A stretch of DNA of 64,000 nucleotides, from the NCBI RefSeq assembly GCF_030056575.1, contig NZ_JASHHX010000016.1, positions 29,246 through 93,245 of the forward strand. The letters run 5' to 3'. Source of the stretch: Rhodoblastus sp. 17X3 (GTDB lineage: Bacteria; Pseudomonadota; Alphaproteobacteria; Rhizobiales; Beijerinckiaceae). Positions 18,285 to 26,954 of this stretch are shown piece by piece; the first letter of the stretch is position 1; every line of letters begins with the position of its first letter. The translations under genes were made by a program, and so were the position numbers. The notes beneath the pieces were generated by a model. It searched no databases. It was not told the origin of the DNA and saw nothing but the letters and a program-made list of their open reading frames with translations.

Positions 18285-18698
18285 TCAGCGGATGATGAAG
18301 GAGACGATCCACAACAGGACCGTGAGGACGCCGGCGGCGGCGAAGGAGCCGATCGCGAGGCGGTCGCGCGATTCGGCGTCGAAGCCCTTGCCGGCGTCCC
18401 AGATCGCGTGGCGCAGGCCGCCCATCAGATGGAGCAGAAGGGCGAAGGTATAACCGAACAGGACCAGTTGGCCGAGGAAGGAGCCGAAGATGGCCGAGGT
18501 GAAATTGAAGCTGTGGGCGTCGCCGGCAGCGGCGAGCAGATAGGCCGCGAGCAGAAGGGTGCCGGCATAGAGCGCGGCGCCGGTGACGCGATGCGCGATC
18601 GAGGCGGCCATGGTCGGCGACCACTTGTAGATCTGCATGTGCGGAGAGAGCGGGCGGCGCTGCTCCAGCGGGATCGAGCTGGGTTCGGCCTCGGCCAT
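18285..18698 (-). CDS. sdhC: Succinate dehydrogenase cytochrome b556 subunit
   Basis: 137 residues: RRPLSPHMQIYKWSPTMAAS at the N-terminus, SIAHRVTGAALYAG (the quinone/haem-site Ser-x-x-His-Arg), and LLHLMGGLRHAIWDAGKGFD, whose His ligates haem b. There are three membrane spans. It is the first gene of sdhCDAB. The start at 18698 is preferred over the longer track frame because the family begins near RRPLSPH. Confidence 0.95.
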   Translation of the reverse strand: MAEAEPSSIPLEQRRPLSPHMQIYKWSPTMAASIAHRVTGAALYAGTLLLAAYLLAAAGDAHSFNFTSAIFGSFLGQLVLFGYTFALLLHLMGGLRHAIWDAGKGFDAESRDRLAIGSFAAAGVLTVLLWIVSFIIR

Positions 18699-18898
18699 GG
18701 GAATCACCCTTCCTGTTCGGACTGAGTTGGCGAGGGTCCGCGGAGCGCGGGTCGCGCCCATGGAACCTAAATTAAACCTAAGAGGTCGGAAACATTCACT
18801 AATCGAAACGCGTGCGCTGCGCAATGACAACGCCCTCAACCATTCGATGTAAATCGGGCGCCTGAAAATCGAGCAAATTTCATGGGGAGGCCCGGCGA

Positions 18899-19870
18899 AT
18901 GCCTTGCTTTCGCAATGCAAACCGGCGAAACCTTATACCGTTGGAGAATTCGCAGTTGAAACCTTTTTCTTCCAGACGGTTGCCGCTCGCTGGCCTGTTG
19001 GCCGCCGCCGCGATCCTTCTTTGCCTCCCGGAGCGGGCTTCGGCCTCGGCGCGGTTGACCATCGAATCCGGCGGAATTTCGCGTTCCGCCGTGGTAGTGT
19101 TGCGCGAGCGGCTGAAATTGCGCCGTCGGCCGCTGATCATCGTGCTGCATCGGAGCGGCGGACTCGGCGCTCGCGTCCGGCCTGGGCTGGGGCTGGAGAG
19201 GGCTGCGCAATCCAACGCACCGATTTTCGTCTATCCAGAAGCGGTCAGTGGCGGCTGGCCGGCGAATCCCGGACCGGACGCGGACCGCGATCTCAAATTC
19301 CTGCGCGACCTGGTGGATCATTACGTCGTCGACGGCTCTGTTGACCCGCGCAAGATTTTTATCGTCGGCGTCTCGTCCGGAGGCGCCTTCGCCTATCGCG
19401 CCGCCTGCGCCGGAATCGGCCGCCCGGTGGCTGGGCTGGCGACGCTGATTTCCGCCATGCCGAACGATCTGGCGAATTGCGCGCCTTCGGCGCCGCTCGC
19501 CTATATGTCGGTCAGTGGTCAGGCGGACCCGCTGGTTCCCTATGCCGGGGGCAAGACGACATTTTCGGAAACCGCCTTCAACAGCTTGCCTGCGGAAGGG
19601 GCCCTGGCGGTTTTCGCCAGGATCAACGGCTGCGGCGCGCGACGCGAAGACCGTCCGATCCCCGACCGCGACAAGAGCGATCATTCCAGAGCCTATGTCC
19701 TGTCCTATGCGGGTTGCAAGGCGCCGGTGGAAATGATTCGCGTCGATGGCGGGGGGCATCGCATCCCGGGCCACAAGTCCGATCCGCAGATCGAGCCGGT
19801 CGGAGGCGAAAACAATGATTTCGACGCCAGCCGCGCGGTCTGGGACTTCCTGAAGCACAACGGCGCCTGA
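18899..19870 (+). CDS. Secreted esterase of the LpqC / PHB-depolymerase-like family
   Basis: 323 residues with an N-terminal signal (LAGLLAAAAILLCLPERASA) preceded by a long basic region. The first 20 residues may not be translated, because a TTG near 18956 would give a more usual signal. Oxyanion segment LIIVLHRSGG, nucleophile elbow IFIVGVSSGGAFA, acid region SGQADPLVPY and catalytic His in DGGGHRIPG support a serine esterase/polyester depolymerase fold. A GGGGAGG ribosome-binding site lies 8 nt before 18899. The substrate is unproven: acetylated sugars, feruloyl esters or extracellular polyesters are options. Confidence 0.85.
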   Translation: MPCFRNANRRNLIPLENSQLKPFSSRRLPLAGLLAAAAILLCLPERASASARLTIESGGISRSAVVVLRERLKLRRRPLIIVLHRSGGLGARVRPGLGLERAAQSNAPIFVYPEAVSGGWPANPGPDADRDLKFLRDLVDHYVVDGSVDPRKIFIVGVSSGGAFAYRAACAGIGRPVAGLATLISAMPNDLANCAPSAPLAYMSVSGQADPLVPYAGGKTTFSETAFNSLPAEGALAVFARINGCGARREDRPIPDRDKSDHSRAYVLSYAGCKAPVEMIRVDGGGHRIPGHKSDPQIEPVGGENNDFDASRAVWDFLKHNGA

Positions 19871-19957
19871 GCGGCGCCGTATGAACATTCCGAAATTCAA
19901 ATTTATTGATCCATGTCATTGCGGCCGCGTCGCGATGGCATGGACAGAATCGGCAAT

Positions 19958-19982
19958 AGGGCTTTAGGCCCTCTTTTTTTTT
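19958..19982 (+). terminator. Terminator after the esterase gene
   Basis: A short stem (agggc / gccct) with a 5-nt loop is followed by a run of nine T. The stem is modest but the T tract is strong. Confidence 0.75.
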
Positions 19983-20134
19983 AGCGAAATCCGTATTATG
20001 GCAAATGCACGCGAGGCGGCGCGCGTGGCGCGGCGCCCTTTTCATCGCCTGTGTCTGATTGCCGCGCCCTATGTTCCGGCGGCTCTTTCAGCATTCGACA
20101 GATCCGGCGCAGGCCGCCACATTTGAGGATTCCC

Positions 20135-20326
20135 ATGAGCAGCGACGCCCATCCCGCCGACAATACCGAAGCCAAGGACATCAAGATCTTTGTCGCGGTG
20201 GTCTTGCTCGTGATCGTCGCGGCGGTCGTGCTCGGCTTCACATTCGGCCTCGGCGGCATCGGCGCGCTGGCCATTTTCGCCGCGGCCGCGATGCTTCTGC
20301 TCTGCGTGCTGCTCACGGCTGGCTGA
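20135..20326 (+). CDS. Small two-span membrane protein
   Basis: 63 residues: a polar N-terminus with Asp/Glu/Lys (MSSDAHPADNTEAKDIKI) followed by two close hydrophobic segments (FVAVVLLVIVAAVVLGFTFG and ALAIFAAAAMLLLCVLLTAG). The start at 20135 has a GAGGAT sequence upstream. It lies between two strong terminators, so it is a monocistronic unit. No family recognised. Confidence 0.65.
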   Translation: MSSDAHPADNTEAKDIKIFVAVVLLVIVAAVVLGFTFGLGGIGALAIFAAAAMLLLCVLLTAG

Positions 20327-20346
20327 TCGGCCTTCGCGCCCGCATG

Positions 20347-20380
20347 AAAAAAACCCCGCGACATCGTCGCGGGGTTTTTT
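20347..20380. terminator. Bidirectional terminator
   Basis: A stem of at least 14 bp (aaaaaccccgcgac / gtcgcggggttttt) with an ATC loop, with A and T runs on either side. It serves the 63-residue gene and the convergent mesaconyl-CoA hydratase gene. Confidence 0.92.
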
Positions 20381-20391
20381 GCTGTCCGCCT

Positions 20392-21441
20392 TCAGCGCGG
20401 GATCAGCGCCCAATAGTCGAGGTCGAGAATGACGCTCGGGTCGTAGCCCTCGCCTTGCTTGAAGGGATGGGCGGCCGTGGGCTGGTCCTTGGTCGCGATG
20501 GTGCGCAGGCGCAAGGCGCCGACGTCGTCGCGGCCATGGATTTCGGCGCGCTCCAGCACTTCGGTCCAGGCGAAGACCGTCAGGCCAGCGAAAAGCGGGC
20601 TGACATGGCGACCGCCATTGATGGCCGCGATATGGAAAGCGTTGGCGAGGCCGTTGAAGCTCAGCGCGCGGGCGAGCGAAATGACATGGCCGCCATAGAT
20701 CAGGCGGCGGCCGAAGCGGCCCTGGCCCTCGGTATATTGGTTGAAGTGGACCTTGGCGGTGTTCTGGTAAAGGCGGGTGGCGAACTGGTGCTCGGCCTCC
20801 TCGACCGTCATGCCGTCGACATGGTCGATGCGCTCGCCGGGCAGGTAATCGCCCCAGCGATGGGGAGATCCGGCCAGCGCGAAATCATATTTGCGCGGGT
20901 CGATCACCGGGCAGGCGTCGCCGAGCTGGTCGGGCGCCAGCGCGCGCGGCAGTTGCGGCGTGACCTCCGCCGGCGCCGGCGAATTGGGATCGCGCTTGCG
21001 CACCATCACCCAGCGCACATATTCGAGCACGCAGTCGCCGCGCTGGTTGAAGCCGCGCGAGCGGACATAGACGACGCCGGTCTGGCCGTTGGAGTTTTCC
21101 TTGAGGCCGATGACCTCGGAAGTTGAGGAGAGCGTGTCGCCCGGATAGACCGGGACGAGAAAGCGGCAATCGGCATAGCCGAGATTGGCGACGGCGTTGA
21201 GCGAAATGTCCGCCACGGTCTTGCCGAACACGATGTGGAAGACCAGCAGATCGTCGACCGGGCTCTTGGGATAGCCGATCGAATGGGCGAAGGCGTCCGA
21301 GGACTGGACCGCGAAGCGGGGACCGTAAAGCGCGGTGTAAAGGGCGACGTCGCCCACGGTGACGGTACGCGGCGTCGCATGGACGATCACCTGACCGAGC
21401 TGGAAATCCTCGAAGAAATTGCCCGAATTGGTCTTGCTCAT
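20392..21441 (-). CDS. mch: Mesaconyl-CoA hydratase (beta-methylmalyl-CoA dehydratase)
   Basis: 349 residues with two MaoC/hot-dog halves. Family-typical segments are NFFEDFQLGQVIVHATPRTV, GDVALYTALYGPRFA, LLVFHIVFGKTVADISLNA, LEYVRWVMVRKRDPN, and in the second half NTAKVHFNQY and FGRRLIYGGHVISLARALSF. The enzyme interconverts mesaconyl-C1-CoA and beta-methylmalyl-CoA in the ethylmalonyl-CoA pathway, which regenerates glyoxylate in serine-cycle methylotrophs and isocitrate-lyase-negative alphaproteobacteria. No other pathway genes are adjacent. The start MSKTNSG at 21441 follows a GGGGGC stretch. Confidence 0.92.
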   Translation of the reverse strand: MSKTNSGNFFEDFQLGQVIVHATPRTVTVGDVALYTALYGPRFAVQSSDAFAHSIGYPKSPVDDLLVFHIVFGKTVADISLNAVANLGYADCRFLVPVYPGDTLSSTSEVIGLKENSNGQTGVVYVRSRGFNQRGDCVLEYVRWVMVRKRDPNSPAPAEVTPQLPRALAPDQLGDACPVIDPRKYDFALAGSPHRWGDYLPGERIDHVDGMTVEEAEHQFATRLYQNTAKVHFNQYTEGQGRFGRRLIYGGHVISLARALSFNGLANAFHIAAINGGRHVSPLFAGLTVFAWTEVLERAEIHGRDDVGALRLRTIATKDQPTAAHPFKQGEGYDPSVILDLDYWALIPR

Positions 21442-21552
21442 CTGTGCCCCCAAGCCCTGTGCCGCAAGCCCCCGGAGTTGCGGCGCGAAATCGCGCTTCT
21501 GCGTTTAGGGCATGGCGGCGCGTGTTGGCAATGGCGCCTTTGTGGCCCGCGC

Positions 21553-21876
21553 TCAGGAAACCAGCGCCAGCAGCCGCTCGGCAAGCGCATCCGCGTCGCC
21601 TTCCAGGAACAGGGTTTTCTGGCGCGAGGTTGCGCCGGAGGTCAGGCGGATGCGCGAGGCCGGGACCTTGAGGGATTTCGCGACAAGGGCGATCAGGGCG
21701 TCATTGGCCTTGCCGTCCTCGGGAACGGCCCGCACCCGCGCTTTGAGCGCGCGGGCGCCGTCGGCGCGCGTCTCCACGCCTTCCAGCGCGTCGCGTGAGG
21801 ATTTGGGCGTCAGCCGCACGTGGAGGTCGATTCCGTCCGCGCGGCGGCTCCAGAAGGGCGCGCCGTTGGAGGTCAC
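21553..21876 (-). CDS. DUF167 / YggU family protein
   Basis: 107 residues. The family signature is LHVRLTPKSSRDAL, VRAVPEDGKANDALIALVAK and RLTSGATSRQKTLFLEGD. Function unknown across the family; it is usually encoded right after YggT, as here. Its start overlaps the yggT-like stop by 4 nt. Confidence 0.92.
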   Translation of the reverse strand: MTSNGAPFWSRRADGIDLHVRLTPKSSRDALEGVETRADGARALKARVRAVPEDGKANDALIALVAKSLKVPASRIRLTSGATSRQKTLFLEGDADALAERLLALVS

Positions 21877-22190
21877 ATCGTCGAGGCGAGCAGGGCCCGG
21901 GCGAGCGCGTTCAGCTCCATCTGGATGAAGGAGAGCAGCAGCAGCAGAACGATCGGCGAAATGTCCATGCCGCCGATCGGCGGCAGAAAGCGGCGAATCG
22001 GGCGCAGCGCCGGCTCGGTCAGCGCGTTGACGCCGTTCCAGACCGACCGGACGAAATCATTGCGCATGTTGATCACGTCGAAGGCGAGCAGCCAGGACAT
22101 GACCGCCATGATGATGATGACCCACCAATAGAGGTCGAGGGCCATATCGAGCACCCGGAACACGGGAAGGATGAAAGCGGCGGCGGACAT
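21873..22190 (-). CDS. YggT family membrane protein
   Basis: 105 residues with hydrophobic segments at about 5-35 and 75-97 and the YggT pattern VWNGVNALTEPALRPIRRFL followed by PPIGGMDISPIVLLLLL. The family is tied to cell-envelope or osmotic functions and often lies near cell-division genes. It is coupled to the DUF167 gene. Confidence 0.92.
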   Translation of the reverse strand: MSAAAFILPVFRVLDMALDLYWWVIIIMAVMSWLLAFDVINMRNDFVRSVWNGVNALTEPALRPIRRFLPPIGGMDISPIVLLLLLSFIQMELNALARALLASTM

Positions 22191-22338
22191 TGCGACTCCG
22201 GTCCAGGTTCGGATGCGGCTTTTTAAAGCTTTGCGGGCGCGTAAACAAGTTTTCCGGAATTTCGCGCGGAAATCGCGCGGAAATCTCCTGCGCAGATTGA
22301 CAGGAAAGCGCGCGCGCCCTAAACACCCGCTCCGGAGC

Positions 22339-22415
<77 letters not shown>

Positions 22416-22651
22416 TCCGGCTTCATAACTTGATGATTTCGCCAAAACTTGGCTTTAATCGGCTACTTGGCTGTAGTCGGCATTGAGCCGCGGCGTCGTC
22501 CGACGAATTCCCCGCGAGCGCCGGCTTCGCCACGATTCATTATTCGCAGGAATTTGCCGATCCAGCCTGTTGTCTCGGCCGGGCTTTGTCCGCAGGATGG
22601 CTGGCAGGCGTTGGACTGAACCGAACGCACGCAAGTTTTGCAGGACAGCTC

Positions 22652-23851
22652 ATGCGCCGAATAGCCGTCGCCACCCTGATCGCGCTGAGCCTGTGCGCGT
22701 CCGCCGCCGCCCAGTCGAGCGACGAGGCCTTCAAAACCTCCTTGCAAAAAGCGCTCGACGCCTATGTGGCGACTCGCGGCGAGTCGGAACACATCTCCGC
22801 AGCGTCTTTGAGCGTCAGCCTGAAGGGCGCCGGAGAGGCCGTCAACCTCGCGGCTGGAACGACGAAATACCCGGACGCGGGCGCGAAGGCTGCGCCGGCC
22901 GACCTGTTCGAGATCGGCAGCATCACGAAGTCCTTCACCTCGGTCGCCATTCTGCAGCTCGAAGCCGCAGGGAAGCTGACGATCGAGGACAGACTCGGCA
23001 AGTGGCTGCCGCAATATCCCGAATGGAAGGACGTCACGATCCACCGGATGCTCGACATGACGAGCCCCATTCCCGGCTATGACAATCAGCCGTCCATCGC
23101 CAGGATCATGGGCGAGGATCCCGACCACAGGTTCACGCCGGAGGAGCTGGTCGCCTCGGCTTACCCGCATGACGGCGAGCCCAAGCCCGTCAGCGGCTGG
23201 ACCTATTCGAACACCAATTACATCCTTGCCCAGATGATCGTCGAAAAGGCCGGCGGCAAAGCCTATGCGGATGTCGTGCGCGATCTCGCCGAACAGGTCG
23301 GGCTGAAGAACACTTTTTACGAACAAAACCTGTATCCGGCATCGATTACCGACCGCATGGTCTCCGGCTATTTTTTCAACCACGATCCCGACGACAAACT
23401 GCTCGCGCCGCTGCTCGGGCGCGACGTCAAACACGACAGCGTCTCCTGGATGCAGGGCGCCGGCGGCGTCGTCTCGTCGATGGAGGACGTCTCGCGCTGG
23501 GCGCGCGCGCTCTATGAGGGACCGCTGTTGGCCGACAGGCAGCGCCACGAACTCATGACGCTCGTCTCCGACAAGACCGGCGAGCCCATCGCCGCGCCTT
23601 CCGAAGAGCATCCGAGCGCGTTCGGGCTCGGCGTTGGCGCGGGCATCCGCCCGGCGCTCGGCGTCTATTGGTACTATCAGGGAATGACGCTGGGCTATCG
23701 CGTGCTCTATGCCTATTTCCCCGATAACGGCGCGGTCATCGTCGTGGGCCTCAACAGCCAGCCCGACGACAAGCAGAACAAGAATGGCGCGTTGCTGGAA
23801 GAGGTCTATGGCGTGTTGCAAAAGGCCGGCAAAATCCCGTCGCGCCCCTGA
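22652..23851 (+). CDS. Serine beta-lactamase-like hydrolase
   Basis: 399 residues with a signal peptide (VATLIALSLCASAAAQ). The catalytic Ser-x-x-Lys is in FEIGSITKSFTS (Ser about 90), and the Tyr-x-Asn motif is in GWTYSNTNY. The third, His/Lys-x-Gly-type, motif is unclear (YWYYQGMTLGYR). This is the class C/DD-peptidase/esterase (EstB) fold. It is probably periplasmic; the substrate could be a peptidoglycan peptide, a lactone or a beta-lactam. The start at 22652 places the signal peptide at the N-terminus. Confidence 0.88.
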   Translation: MRRIAVATLIALSLCASAAAQSSDEAFKTSLQKALDAYVATRGESEHISAASLSVSLKGAGEAVNLAAGTTKYPDAGAKAAPADLFEIGSITKSFTSVAILQLEAAGKLTIEDRLGKWLPQYPEWKDVTIHRMLDMTSPIPGYDNQPSIARIMGEDPDHRFTPEELVASAYPHDGEPKPVSGWTYSNTNYILAQMIVEKAGGKAYADVVRDLAEQVGLKNTFYEQNLYPASITDRMVSGYFFNHDPDDKLLAPLLGRDVKHDSVSWMQGAGGVVSSMEDVSRWARALYEGPLLADRQRHELMTLVSDKTGEPIAAPSEEHPSAFGLGVGAGIRPALGVYWYYQGMTLGYRVLYAYFPDNGAVIVVGLNSQPDDKQNKNGALLEEVYGVLQKAGKIPSRP

Positions 23852-23856
23852 AGCGC

Positions 23857-23885
23857 AAGGCGAGGCTCACGGCCCCGCCTTTTTT
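23857..23885 (+). terminator. Terminator after the beta-lactamase-like gene
   Basis: A 10-bp stem (aaggcgaggc / gccccgcctt) with one A-C mismatch and a 5-nt loop, followed by TTTTTT. Confidence 0.8.
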
Positions 23886-23985
23886 GCGCCATTCGCCGCT
23901 CAGGGCGGCCGCGCGCCATATTTTTGGCTCAAGTTTGTGCGCATCATTCAAGATTGGGCAGAATTTTGCTCGCGGAGGCTGGACC

Positions 23986-24279
23986 TTGAGCGACCAATTG
24001 ATTTCTCCCGTACAATGCCGGATGGCGCGGGCCGGGCTTGGCCTCACGGCGGGGGCTCTGGCCGAACGCGCGCAAGTCTCCAAAGTCACTCTTTCCGATT
24101 TCGAACTGGGCAAGCGCTCGCCGATGCCGCGCACGATCGCTGCGATCCGCGCGGCGCTCGAGCAGGCGGGCATGGAATTCATCGACGCCAATGGCGGTGG
24201 CGCAGGGGTGCGGCTGAAGGCGCAAACATCGGACGCGATCATCTCGCTGGAAGACCTGAACGCGGAAAACGACAACTAG
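23986..24279 (+). CDS. Small XRE-family helix-turn-helix regulator
   Basis: 97 residues: RMARAGLGLTAGALAERAQV and SKVTLSDFELGKRSPMPRTI form an XRE HTH, followed by a dimerisation-like helix (IRAALEQAGMEFID). The C-terminus is RLKAQTSDAIISLEDLNAEN. The frame opens earlier, but the TTG at 23986 has a GCGGAGG ribosome-binding sequence and begins where similar proteins begin. Target unknown; it is followed by a CBS protein. Confidence 0.8.
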   Translation: MSDQLISPVQCRMARAGLGLTAGALAERAQVSKVTLSDFELGKRSPMPRTIAAIRAALEQAGMEFIDANGGGAGVRLKAQTSDAIISLEDLNAENDN

Positions 24280-24346
24280 CCGCCACAGGATTTTGGATCG
24301 CCCGCCGATGCGAAAGGCGCGACGGAAGTCGCGACGAGGGGGCAAA

Positions 24347-24775
24347 ATGACGACGATCCGGCAATTGCTTCAGGAAAAGGGCGGCGAACTGGTCACGATC
24401 GGCCCCGACGCCAAGGTTTTCGACGCGATCAAGGCCATGGCCGACCGCAATGTTGGCGCGCTGGTCGTGATGGAGGGCGGCAGAATGGTCGGGCTCATCA
24501 CCGAGCGGATTTACGCGCGGGAAGTGGTGCTGAAGGGCCGGACCTCGCCGACCACGCTGGTCCGCGAGGTGATGGCGACGGATGTGCCCTACGCCAGGCC
24601 CGAGCAATCGGTCGAGGAAAGCATGGCGGTGATGACGCGGACGCGCTTCCGCCATCTACCCGTCTTCGAGCGCGGCGAACTGATCGGGCTGATCTCGATG
24701 GGGGACCTCGTCAACGCCATCATCGGCCATCAGGAATTCACCATCGAGCAATTGCTGCATTACATCCAGCACTAG
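24347..24775 (+). CDS. Tandem CBS-domain protein
   Basis: 142 residues composed of two CBS motifs: about 8-60 (FDAIKAMADRNVGALVVMEG, GRMVGLITERIYAREVV) and about 75-130 (SVEESMAVMTRTRFRHLPVF, GELIGLISMGDLVNAII). Stand-alone CBS pairs bind adenylates or NADH and regulate partners. The start at 24347 has a GAGGGGG ribosome-binding sequence. Its TAG shares the palindrome CTAG with the stop of the convergent MFS gene. Confidence 0.9.
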   Translation: MTTIRQLLQEKGGELVTIGPDAKVFDAIKAMADRNVGALVVMEGGRMVGLITERIYAREVVLKGRTSPTTLVREVMATDVPYARPEQSVEESMAVMTRTRFRHLPVFERGELIGLISMGDLVNAIIGHQEFTIEQLLHYIQH

Positions 24776-26022
24776 CCGTGATGCGACGCTCCGAGGCCGG
24801 GCGCCCGCCAGCGCACCACGCCCAGCCCGAGCAGGGCGAGCGCGGTGAAGCCGGCGCCGGCGAGAAAGGTCGCCTGCGCCCCGGCCGCGTCCCATAGCGT
24901 CCCGGCCAGAACGCTTGCCGCCAGCAGGGCCAGTCCGCCGAGCAGGTTGAAGACGCCAAAGGCCGTGCCGCGCAGTTCCGACGGGGCGGTGTCGGCGACG
25001 AGCGTCGCCAGCAGCCCCTGGGTCAGGCCCATGTGCAGGCCCCACAACAGGATGCCGATGGACACGCCCAGCAATCCGTCCGAAAAGGCCAGCCAGACAT
25101 CCGCAGCGATCAGCAGGGCGAAGCCGATCAGCAACACGTTGATCCGGTTGGTCCGATCGGACAAGACGCCCGCCGGATAGGCGGCGAGCGCATAGACCAC
25201 ATTCATCGCCACCAGCACCATCGGGATCAGGACGAGCGGCAGGCCGACCATTTTCGCCCGCAATATGAGGAAGGCTTCGCTGAACCGCGCCAAAGCGAAC
25301 AGCGTCGCCACCGTCACCACCAGCCAATAGCTCGGCCCGAGCTTTCGCAGCTCATGAAAACTGAGCGGAAAGCGAATCTTGCGCTGGCCAGCGGGGCGCT
25401 CCGGCTCATGCACCGCGAGCAGGAGCAGGCCGACTGACAGGAAGGCCGGAATGACCGCAACCCAGAACACCGCCAGGAAACTCCCGCCGGTGAGCGCCAT
25501 CAACGCGATGGCGAGAGCCGGTCCGAGAAAGGCGCCGACGGTGTCCAGCGACTGGCGCAGGCCGAAACTCGCGCCGCGGAGATGGGCGGGCGCGATGTCG
25601 GCGACGAGCGCGTCGCGGGGCGCGCCCCGGATACCCTTGCCGATCCGGTCGACGAAGCGCGCCGCGACCAGCCAGCCGATCGACCCGGCCAGCGGAAAAA
25701 CCGGCTTGGTGACCGCGGCGAGGCCATAGCCGATGACGGCGAGCAGCTTGCGCTTGCCCAACAGGTCGGAGATCGCGCCCGAGAAAATCTTGATGATCGA
25801 AGCCGTGGCTTCGGCGATCCCCTCGATCAGTCCCACCGTCGCCATCGACGCGCCCATGGCGGTCACGAGATAGACCGGCAGCAGCGCATGAATCATCTCG
25901 GATGAAACATCCATCAGCAGCGAGACGAAGCCGAGCGCCCAAATGCCGGAGGGGATCTCCTTCAAACGCGCGACGCCGCGCGCCAATGGCGCGTCCTTGG
26001 TCGCCTTCCCGACGGATTTCAT
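24772..26022 (-). CDS. MFS transporter
   Basis: 416 residues with 12 predicted membrane spans. The loop 2-3 motif is GAISDLLGKRKLLAVIGYGL, repeated in the second half as YPAGVLSDRTNRINVLLIGF. RFVDRIGKGIRGAPRDALVA is a signature of an MFS subgroup often annotated as multidrug or YfkF-like. Substrate unknown. Its start overlaps the stop of the hydrolase gene by 4 nt, so the two are an operon. Confidence 0.88.
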   Translation of the reverse strand: MKSVGKATKDAPLARGVARLKEIPSGIWALGFVSLLMDVSSEMIHALLPVYLVTAMGASMATVGLIEGIAEATASIIKIFSGAISDLLGKRKLLAVIGYGLAAVTKPVFPLAGSIGWLVAARFVDRIGKGIRGAPRDALVADIAPAHLRGASFGLRQSLDTVGAFLGPALAIALMALTGGSFLAVFWVAVIPAFLSVGLLLLAVHEPERPAGQRKIRFPLSFHELRKLGPSYWLVVTVATLFALARFSEAFLILRAKMVGLPLVLIPMVLVAMNVVYALAAYPAGVLSDRTNRINVLLIGFALLIAADVWLAFSDGLLGVSIGILLWGLHMGLTQGLLATLVADTAPSELRGTAFGVFNLLGGLALLAASVLAGTLWDAAGAQATFLAGAGFTALALLGLGVVRWRAPGLGASHHG

Positions 26023-26891
26023 GGCTTTGCCGCCGCCGCGCCGTCAAGATATTCGATGGCCCTTTGAAGCGCCTGAAGATCCTGCGGACGGGAGAGGCGG
26101 TGGTCGCCGTCCTTGACGAGGGTGATGGTCGCAGGGTCCGAGGCGAGGCTCTCGACCAGCCGCATGGCGTGGCGCCAGGGCACGTCGGGGTCCGCCATGC
26201 CTTGCAGGATCGACACCGGGCACCAGGTGCGGATTTCGCCGCCGAGCAGGCTGTTGGCGCGGCCATCCTCGAACAGCGCGCGGGTCAGGGGATAGCCCTC
26301 GCCATAGGCGTTGGCGGGGCGCATCCACACGCCCTTGCTTTCGATGGTCCGGCGCACGGCTTCCGGCAGTTGCGGCCAGATCAGCGCCTCGGTGAAGTCC
26401 ACCGCCGGCGCGATCAGGACCATGCCGGCGAGGCGGTCGGCTTCGCCGGCCTGAGCCAGCGCACGGGCGAGCAGCAGCGCGATCCAGCCGCCCATCGAGG
26501 AGCCGATCACGATCTGCGGTCCTTTCGTGAGGGCGCGGAAGATGGCGAGCGCCTGTTCCGCCCACAGCCCGATGGTCGCTTCGGCGAAGTCGCCTTCCGA
26601 TTCGCCATGGCCGGAATAATCGAAGCGCAGGCAGGCGCGGCCCTGGGCCTCGGCCAGCGAATCGAGGAATTCGGCCTTGGTTCCGCGCATGTCGGAGCGG
26701 AAGCCGCCAAGCCAGACCAATCCGGGAACGGCGTTTTCCGCGCGCGCCGGGCGGGCGAGCCAGGCGAGGCGCGGCGCGCCGGGGCCGGTGGAGAAAAGGG
26801 CGGCTTCTTGCGGGGCGATCTGGGTCATCTGGCGAAGGGTCCGCGTCAGGTTCATGCCGCCGCGCCCTTCGGCGCGGATATCATCGGTCAT
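26019..26891 (-). CDS. Alpha/beta hydrolase
   Basis: 290 residues. RFDYSGHGESEGDFAEATIG and the nucleophile elbow IVIGSSMGGWIALLLA (Ser in GSSMGG), acid in LQGMADPDVPW and catalytic His in KDGDHRLSRP form a complete triad. It resembles ABHD10-type thioesterases/esterases that cleave acyl-glucuronides or S-palmitoyl groups. It is cytoplasmic. The start could also be at MNLTRTLRQM, 12 codons downstream. Confidence 0.87.
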   Translation of the reverse strand: MTDDIRAEGRGGMNLTRTLRQMTQIAPQEAALFSTGPGAPRLAWLARPARAENAVPGLVWLGGFRSDMRGTKAEFLDSLAEAQGRACLRFDYSGHGESEGDFAEATIGLWAEQALAIFRALTKGPQIVIGSSMGGWIALLLARALAQAGEADRLAGMVLIAPAVDFTEALIWPQLPEAVRRTIESKGVWMRPANAYGEGYPLTRALFEDGRANSLLGGEIRTWCPVSILQGMADPDVPWRHAMRLVESLASDPATITLVKDGDHRLSRPQDLQALQRAIEYLDGAAAAKP

Positions 26892-26954
26892 TTTTCAAAA
26901 CCCGATGATATACAGTTCCGACTATGATTCGTCGTTTGTAATGCGGGAGCAGGC

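Noticed and set aside
19906..19919. FixK-like TTGAT-N4-GTCAT after the esterase gene
   Set aside because: It precedes a terminator that separates it from the next gene, so it has no plausible target on the plus strand.
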